Shown: positions 17,187 through 22,500 of the stretch, piece after piece
Layout of the letters: the number at the start of each line of letters is the position of its first letter
How positions within the stretch are numbered: the first letter of the stretch is position 1
Position numbers and translations under genes: made by a program
Origin: Theodoxus fluviatilis
Taxonomy: Eukaryota; Mollusca; Gastropoda; Cycloneritida; Neritidae
Direction of reading: 5' to 3'
Assembly (NCBI GenBank): GCA_034096865.1
Contig: JAWQFJ010012196.1
Location: 10,001-32,500 of the forward strand
DNA: 22,500 nt
The notes under the pieces: generated by a model
Database searches by the model: none
Told to the model about the DNA's origin: nothing
The model's input: the letters and a program-made list of their open reading frames with translations, nothing else

Positions 17187-18085
17187 GCCCTCAGCTTGGG
17201 GCAGTTACGTTTGAAGTGGCCTCTCTCTCCGCAGTGGAAGCACCCGTCTTGCCTCCTGCCAGCTCTGCTGGTTCTTAAATCGTTCACTGCCTCGGTCAGC
17301 TCTTCCATGCGCTGAAGAATTGGGGCAAGCTCCGTGACAGTCACACTCTGACTCTGGACGTGAGCCACATCATCTTCCGCTTCATCCTGCAGCCACTGGA
17401 GAGCAGCATCCTTAAGAGCACTGAGGGTGACATCTGGCTTGGCCGATCGGAGACGCCTGAGCTCCCGTCGTAGGTCTGCGCTGCTGAGGCGCTCGGCAAA
17501 GCGGTCACGCAGGTCAAGCTCGGATATTGTTCCTGGCTTTGAGCGGTTGAGCTTCCTGGCCAGTGTCTGCAACTCATGTACGAACTCCAGGACCGACTCC
17601 CCGGGTCGTTGTCGCCGCTGGTTAAACTCCTCCAGCAGTAAGACCCGGTGTCGCCTGTCCCCAAAGGTCAAGGTGAGATGGCTGGTCACCTTTGAAAGAT
17701 CTCGACGATCCGCCGCAGGCATTCCGAGTACCTCGCGTCTTGCTTGGCCATCCAGGTGGCTGAGGATCAGCTCCAGCCCGATTGCAGGCCGCATGTTGTA
17801 TGCGTCAAGCACCCTTTCCACCTCGTTCACAAACTCATCAACTGGGCCGCTCCCATCGAAGTGTGGAAGACGGGGTTGCGGCATCCAGTTCCCGTGTAGG
17901 TGGTCCCGTTCCCTGTATTGAGCTCTCTGGTCATCTCCATCCTGGGCAGGCGGTGCTGAATCTGCGGGTCTGCGCTCCGCCACTTCTCCCTGTTCCTGCA
18001 CCACGGCCGGTTGCTCTGGTTGATCTGGCTGCTCTGGTTGCCCCTCCTCAGCGGCAACATTGGGGTTGACCTGTCCATCTGCCAT
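17177..18085 (-). CDS. gag: Gag polyprotein with one CCHC zinc knuckle
   Basis: Structural protein expected to assemble the cytoplasmic particle and bind element RNA. It has 302 residues and starts at an ATG in good context (CACGATGG, A at -3, G at +4), 45 bases after the 5' LTR. An acidic Gln/Pro/Glu-rich N-terminus with PEQP repeats (18-26) leads into a capsid-like core (about 70-235). This includes FDGSG (76-80) and a retrotransposon-gag-like [19 protein letters not shown] (154-172). After a helical segment (250-272) comes the knuckle [14 protein letters not shown] (C282, C285, H290, C295). It ends at TAG just after the slippery heptamer; pol follows in the -1 frame. No lesion seen. Confidence 0.94.
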   Translation of the reverse strand: MADGQVNPNVAAEEGQPEQPDQPEQPAVVQEQGEVAERRPADSAPPAQDGDDQRAQYRERDHLHGNWMPQPRLPHFDGSGPVDEFVNEVERVLDAYNMRPAIGLELILSHLDGQARREVLGMPAADRRDLSKVTSHLTLTFGDRRHRVLLLEEFNQRRQRPGESVLEFVHELQTLARKLNRSKPGTISELDLRDRFAERLSSADLRRELRRLRSAKPDVTLSALKDAALQWLQDEAEDDVAHVQSQSVTVTELAPILQRMEELTEAVNDLRTSRAGRRQDGCFHCGERGHFKRNCPKLRAGK

Positions 18086-18109
18086 CGTGCTTTTTAAATA
18101 ATTTTCCTA

Positions 18110-18127
18110 ATCCTGCCGACAACGCCA
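18110..18127 (-). promoter_or_regulatory. Primer-binding site, tRNA-Ser-like
   Basis: Three bases (TTT) after the 5' LTR end, the minus strand reads TGGCGTTGTCGGCAGGAT. Its complement would be the 3' end of a tRNA ending in CCTGCCGACAACGCCA. This matches the T-arm/acceptor end of eukaryotic tRNA-Ser (from memory ...CCTGCCGACTACG plus CCA) at all but one base. A Ser primer is known for some metazoan gypsy elements such as mag. Confidence 0.75.
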
Positions 18128-18130
18128 AAA

Positions 18131-18518
18131 TGTAATGGTACCGAGTGGAAAGGGGGGAAAACGAAAATGGGACATAGGGAAAGGTTGAAAATGGGAAATA
18201 GGTTCGATATGTTTGAAAAGAAACAATTAGGAAAAGGTTTTCTCAGTATGTAATATTTAATCTGATACTAACACAATTATACCAAAAGCACGATGGCAAA
18301 CGTTACCCCATGGTCAGTCTAAATGAACTCAGAGAGGAATGACGTCAGAGAGAGAAAAAAACGTCACCACGGCCCCAGGTGGGAAAAGGAGGGGAAATAG
18401 GAGGGCGAGAACATCACAACAGGAAAGGGTGGGGCGAAACAATAGCACGTGGGCGGAAACTAACAATGAAAGAACAAAACTGATTGGTCATGGTGGCACA
18501 CAAGTGCACCTTGTCACA
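18131..18518 (-). repeat. 5' LTR, 388 bp
   Basis: Would carry the promoter and transcription start of the element. It matches the 3' LTR throughout as far as I can read. The U3 motifs (CCAAT, CACGTG, GC-box, CRE at 18340-18347) occur in the same order. The R/U5 boundary cannot be fixed from sequence. Confidence 0.96.
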
Positions 18519-18522
18519 CTTG
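18519..18522. repeat. Target-site duplication CTTG (right copy)
   Basis: Matches CTTG at 12692-12695. Confidence 0.9.
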
Positions 18523-18808
18523 TACAACCGTTGATTATGTGACTGACCGTTTCGGTATGAAAGCCACATCTCTGACACTGCTTAGGACTGGTTGTAGGGT
18601 CGTAGAGGTGCAAAACTGTATTGCACTCTAACAACTGCAGCCTAGCCTTCACCACAAATTTGGCCAAGTTGTCGCTCAGTCGCATGTTTAGTAAATGAGA
18701 GTTGGAGAGGCTGTGGTTGATGTTGATGGTGCGGGCAAATCGTCCTTGCGATTGTTTCTCTTTCCACTTGTCTGTCGTGCTCTCGATCTGCATCTGCTTA
18801 AAGCTTGA
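18519..18808 (-). pseudogene. Non-LTR retrotransposon ORF fragment with CCHC knuckle, right of the LTR insertion
   Basis: About 96 codons are open on the minus strand from the CATA array to the insertion point. They include the KEKQSQGRF segment, a helical stretch (NLAKFVVKARLQLLECNT) and the knuckle CQRCGFHTETVSHIINGC (C-x2-C-x8-H-x4-C). This order, just before the restriction-like endonuclease, is characteristic of R2/R4-type elements. The fragment begins at the repeat junction at 18808, so reverse transcriptase and everything upstream are missing: the element is 5'-truncated. Its codon phase agrees with the fragment at 12196-12695 across the target duplication. Confidence 0.83.
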
Positions 18809-18858
18809 GTACATACATACATACATACATACATACATACATACATACATACATACAT

Positions 18859-18917
<59 letters not shown>

Positions 18918-19285
18918 TACACACATACATACATACATACATACATACATACATACATACATACATACATACATACATACATACATACATACATACATAC
19001 ATACATACATACATACATACATACATACATACATACATACATACATACATACATACATACATACATACATACATACATACATACATACATACATACATAC
19101 ATACATACATACATACATACATACATACATACATACATACATACATACATACATACATACATACATACATACATACATACATACATACATACATACATAC
19201 ATACATACATACGAAAAATCCACATACATACATACGAAAAAACACACATACACATACACGAAAAAATGCACATACACACACACAA

Positions 19286-19333
<48 letters not shown>

Positions 19334-19374
19334 GCACGCACACACACACACACACACATGCACACACACACATA
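18809..19374. repeat. (TACA)n / (CA)n compound array, right side of the non-LTR element
   Basis: TACA repeats (18809-18876), then a CA block (about 18877-18912), about 300 bases of CATA repeat to 19212, three ACGAAAAA interruptions (near 19212, 19234 and 19259), and CA repeats to 19374. The order mirrors the CA and CATA blocks left of the element, and the CATA strand orientation is the same. Confidence 0.97.
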
Positions 19375-19643
19375 CCATTTCTCTTTCCGAAAGTAGTCTC
19401 CCCTTCCACTATGCACCGTGCAATCTGGCTTTTGTCCTAAAACAATAGTTGACATTATATCCATCATTTCCCTGCCACTCTTAATACTACTTTTTAATCT
19501 CAGAGTCAACTGGGTTTTTTAAAACTAAAAATGCTCGAAATCCAATCTGTCATCTTCCTACCATTTGTCAAGAAGGAGGTAGAGAACTGTTTCTGTCGGT
19601 GGAGATGATGGAAGTTGTTTGACACCGTGACTTGTCTCTCATT
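19375..19643. other. Unassigned DNA, no gene recognised
   Basis: Mixed-composition sequence with no open frame of note and no repeat. Confidence 0.5.
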
Positions 19644-19787
19644 CATTTAAATATTGTGACAATGTTGGATGTTATATTGGCTGCAACCTTGTGTCCTTAG
19701 CTTTGGTTTTAACGTCTCTGACGGGCCAAAGCAAAACAGACAAAAAAAGTTTTTATAGGAACTTTCCAACCCTTCAAACTTGTTTAG
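19644..19787 (+). repeat. Diverged direct repeat, copy A
   Basis: Runs from ATTTAAATATTGTGACAATG through GATGTTATATTGGCTGCAAC, CTTGTGTCCTTAGCTTTGGT and GACGGGCCAAAGCAAAA to CCAACCCTTCAAACTTGT. The same blocks recur in order at 19985-20127. Identity is high with scattered substitutions and small indels. Confidence 0.85.
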
Positions 19788-19984
19788 AATATACACCAGT
19801 TCCTGCCAGCCCACCCCCCAGTGCTCTCCCCTCTTGCAAGAGTACACAGTCAGCCCCTCAGCCTCTACTCGCTTGTTGAAACCATGTCTTTTGACAGGCG
19901 GAAATGGGCGAGCATGCTTTGGGGTTGGACGATGTACGAGGCGCAGTGCCGTGGTTCTATCCCTGGGACGGAGAAATCTGGGTT
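19788..19984. other. Spacer between the two direct repeats, no gene recognised
   Basis: About 200 bases with no clear coding sequence. With either flanking copy it would make a repeat period of about 341 bp, so the pair may be a tandem duplication of which only one spacer is inside. Confidence 0.4.
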
Positions 19985-20127
19985 TATTTAAATATCGTGA
20001 CACTATGGGATGTTATATTGGCTGCAACCTTGTGTCCTTAGCTTTGGTTTAAACGTCTACGACGGGCCAAAGCAAAAACGACCAAAAAGTATTTACAGGA
20101 ACTTCCCAACCCTTCAAACTTGTCCTG
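19985..20127 (+). repeat. Diverged direct repeat, copy B
   Basis: Second copy of the sequence at 19644-19787. It starts ATTTAAATATCGTGACACTA and ends CCAACCCTTCAAACTTGT, 40 bases before the 24-bp minisatellite. The element type is unknown; no terminal inverted repeats or target duplications were seen. Confidence 0.85.
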
Positions 20128-20167
20128 GAAGTCCAGTCCGCTTTTCACTGTAGTCCTCGGCGACGGG

Positions 20168-20456
20168 GCTATTTGAGCAAGCATTGGTGTCGCTATTTGA
20201 GCAACCATTGGTGTCGCTATTTGAGCAAGCATTGGTGTCGCTATTTGAGCAACCATTGGTGTCGCTATTTGAGCAAGCATTGGTGTCGCTATTTGAGCAA
20301 CCATTGGTGTCGCTATTTGAGCAACCATTGGTGTCGCTATTTGAGCAACCATAGGTGTCGCTATTTGAGCAAGCATTGGTGTCGCTATTTGAGCAACCAT
20401 TGGTGTCGCTATTTGAGCAACCATTGGTGTCGCTATTTGAGCAACCATTGGTGTCG
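20168..20456. repeat. Minisatellite, 12 x 24 bp, with a C/G variable position
   Basis: Each unit runs from GCTATTTGAGCAA to GGTGTC. One base after GAGCAA is G or C, read in order as G C G C G C C C G C C C. The eighth unit also has ATAGG for ATTGG. 24 is a multiple of three, so 8-residue periodic frames are open on both strands (for example SNHWCRYL on plus). I do not regard these as a gene: both strands stay open and no flanking domain exists. Confidence 0.96.
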
Positions 20457-21960
20457 CTGCAGTGTCAGCGGTAAAACACAAGAAAAAAATCTTATTACAT
20501 GTGTAATGAGTATTTTCGTAAACTACGCCCATCATAGTTTTGTGCTGTTCCATAGATAGAACGTCGATACGCCTTGCTTTGTACATGGTGTACTGAAAAC
20601 GTTTTCTACTCCCAGCTCCCCAGTCAGAGGCGAGATTGTTACAGACGATATCAACATTTTAAGGTTAGAGATGCAGAGAAAGGCATCGAAAATAAGTCAA
20701 ACACGCAACGTCGCATATTATGTTGGTAATTTCGCGATCAAATAATATGTTAATGTATATCAGTAATTACCTACATTTGAATGGCTGCTCATCCGTCTGT
20801 CCAGGTGGCCTGGACCTAATCCTGGCTTACTCGTGCCTTCTCATCCGCCCACTTGTCACAGACCAGAGCTTCACTTGTCTCGTCGGTTTGACAGATGTGT
20901 CAACTCTGTGTCGTAACTTCCGCTCGCAAATCTCAACATGGAATCGACTGCCTTGACACTCAGTTGGATGCTGAATTGCCTCATGACGGGAAAAGTCATG
21001 GACATCACTGGACGTATGCCTTTCGACCCGGGAGAGGCACTAGAACGTTAACGGTCGGATAGAGATCACGCCCTGTCCTTGATGTGACCGGATGGCCCAC
21101 AGAAAAAAGAGGAGAAGGAGAGGGGATGATAGTAGCCAGAGACTCAATCCATTCTTCTCTTTCTTTTATTTTCTAAACCAACCTGCAATCATAATAAGCA
21201 ATAATGAATATTAGGAAAAGACCAAAATATATAACGATTACATTGATTATATGGAATACATTCTTCTGCAGATACAATACAATTTCCTAGTGAAACTACA
21301 TTGGGTCTAACTCAAATTAAACAATCATCAATATATGATAAAACCGAACAACAAAGTATAAAAACAAAGGTGACGTATTATACTAATGGCAAAGTCCAAT
21401 ACACATCAGGGCTATGACATAGAATCATCAGTACAACCAAAATATAGAGTCGAGTATAACTATAACAAGAACACACACCTCAGGACCGCTCCCTTACACC
21501 AGGGTGTTCTGGTTTGTGACCTTTCCACTCTCGGATCAGGCTCCATCTGTGGAATACCAGTGTTCGTGTTGTAAATAAACACTAAACCAAACTCTATTAC
21601 ACACAGAGCCATATAACAACAACAACAGTCCCTATGCCCCAACACTTCTTCAGTACTAATCATGACACCATGCCAAATAGCAAACATTTCCTAAGTCCTT
21701 ACAACAACCGAAACGGAGAGAATTGTTCGAAAAAATGCTTCCTTATTCACAAGAGTCAGCTCCGGGGACGTTTAGTGTTAATTTGGAACACTTTCTGATA
21801 AAGTGTGAAATCTCAAAGAAACCTAATAAAAACTCTCTAGCAGACAGCTTCTTATCGCCCAGCAGGGTTTGTTGACAACGGAAGTTGAGATGGGAAACCC
21901 ACTTTGGGGAGAGGCCTCCCTGCGCTAAAGATAGACTGCCGCGTCATACGGGAGACCTCA
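20457..21960. other. Unassigned, mostly AT-rich DNA; no gene recognised
   Basis: About 1.5 kb with short frames only (up to 78 codons) and no domain-like sequence, splice-bounded exon or tandem array. A small perfect hairpin, CATGAC-GGGAAAA-GTCATG, lies near 20982-21000. Confidence 0.5.
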
Positions 21961-22107
21961 CTAGCGTGCGCAGGGCGAGCCATTTTCCCGCCGAACTCCA
22001 GCATCGCCACCCGCTAGGGGTGATGGCAGGGGAGAGTGGGGGATAGGGCGTGCTACATTTCCCGCCGATCCCAGCATCACCGCCGGCTAGGGGTGCTGGC
22101 AGGGGAA
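21961..22107. promoter_or_regulatory. Tandem pair of GC-rich blocks, each with TTTCCCGCC (E2F-like) and a hairpin
   Basis: Block A (from 21981) and block B (from 22056) share TTTCCCGCCGA, CCAGCATC(G/A)CC, GCTAGGGGTG and GGCAGGGGA, with a period of about 75 bases. TTTCCCGCC matches the E2F consensus. Within each block CACC-type and GGTG-type segments can pair around GCTAGG. GCGTGCGCAG upstream resembles an NRF-1 half site. A promoter role is possible but unproven; a short repeat family is the alternative. Confidence 0.35.
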
Positions 22108-22274
22108 GAATACAGGAGAGGGAGAGGGAGATAGGGAGCCGCGTGGCACCCTGCTGCTTAACAAAAGTCGGCCTCATCTAAAAACAATTATCGCTCTAGC
22201 AAGAAGGGAATTCTCTCCGTTTCAGCATAACGATGAAAAACACATTTCAATCATAATTATTATTGTAACCCAAC

Positions 22275-22276
<2 letters not shown>
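22108..22276. other. Unassigned DNA before the TA tract
   Basis: A short purine-rich stretch (GGAGAGGGAGAGGGAG-like) and then AT-rich sequence. No gene seen. Confidence 0.4.

Positions 22277-22353
<77 letters not shown>
22277..22353. repeat. (TA)n microsatellite
   Basis: Seventy-seven bases of uninterrupted AT alternation. Confidence 0.98.
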
Positions 22354-22355
<2 letters not shown>

Positions 22356-22500
22356 AGACAATGCTGACTGAATGCACAGCAAAAGAAAGGTTTTACACAT
22401 TTTCATTGTGAAATAAGCTATTGAAAGCTAGTGAAATATGTACATAAAAACATCACTTGAGAAAAAGAATCTCTTCTTTCCCTCCCCAACTCAAGCCAAA

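Larger units (their letters stand above)
12696..18518 (-). mobile_element. Ty3/gypsy LTR retrotransposon, near-intact, 5.8 kb
   Basis: In minus orientation: 5' LTR (18131-18518), primer site, gag, pol (protease, reverse transcriptase, RNase H, integrase), 3' LTR (12696-13083). Domain order PR-RT-RH-IN defines Ty3/gypsy (Metaviridae). No env-like frame exists: pol ends 40 bases before the 3' LTR. LTRs start TG and end CA, and a CTTG duplication flanks the element. I see no difference between the LTRs, so the insertion is young. One frameshift interrupts pol at about 13890. The RT motif [16 protein letters not shown] differs from the PYG form I recall for the Mag clade; I do not assign a clade. 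Confidence 0.97.

Noticed and set aside
20038..20586. Minus-strand frame of 182 codons with ATPMVAQI repeats
   Set aside because: It is produced by the 24-bp minisatellite; the frame outside it is unrelated low-complexity or repeat sequence.

Overview
This is non-coding, repeat-rich nuclear DNA of a eukaryote, almost certainly a metazoan. It holds no operons and no long cellular gene. It does hold long microsatellites (TG, CT, GA, CA, CATA, TA), five minisatellite or satellite arrays, tRNA-derived SINEs and two nested retrotransposons. The retroelement types (a Ty3/gypsy element with a tRNA-Ser-like primer site, an R2/R4-type non-LTR element, SINEs with a Ser/Leu-type tRNA head) and the long CATA arrays would fit a marine invertebrate such as a mollusc. 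That placement is inference.

Layout. 1-2.7 kb: unique-looking DNA with a (TG)n tract and two CpG-rich, promoter-like patches. 2.7-5.4 kb: two copies of one SINE family, a 36-bp minisatellite, a CT-rich region, and a 17-bp minisatellite that appears to have expanded inside the second SINE. 5449-7788: a very uniform satellite of exactly 90 units of 26 bp; as read by eye, the units differ at only one G/A position. 7.8-8.6 kb: a 72-nt polypurine tract, a trinucleotide tract and a 52-bp minisatellite. 8.6-10.3 kb: CpG-rich patches with ETS, YY1 and E2F-type motifs and two weak candidate first exons. 10.3-11.7 kb: GA, CA and CATA microsatellites.

11.7-18.8 kb is the main feature. The 3' part of an R2/R4-type non-LTR retrotransposon (minus strand; CCHC knuckle plus restriction-like endonuclease domain) is split by a Ty3/gypsy LTR retrotransposon (12696-18518, minus strand). 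The LTR element has two 388-bp LTRs with no difference seen, a 4-bp CTTG target duplication, a tRNA-Ser-like primer site, gag, and pol in the -1 frame. The gag-pol junction has a GGGAAAA slippery heptamer directly before the gag stop and a possible pseudoknot after it. Pol carries one single-base frameshift in the C-terminal part of integrase. The non-LTR host element lies inside a CA/CATA array, with the same tetranucleotide, in the same orientation, on both sides. This suggests an element that inserts into CATA microsatellites.

18.8-22.5 kb: the right part of the CATA/CA array, a diverged 140-bp direct repeat pair, a 24-bp minisatellite, AT-rich DNA without recognisable genes, a duplicated GC-rich hairpin block with E2F-like motifs, and a (TA)n tract.

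The only protein functions recognised with confidence belong to the retrotransposons. Gag would form the particle, pol would supply protease, reverse transcriptase, RNase H and integrase, and the non-LTR fragment once supplied the target-nicking endonuclease. All motif, repeat and structure calls were made by eye; no database search was run.
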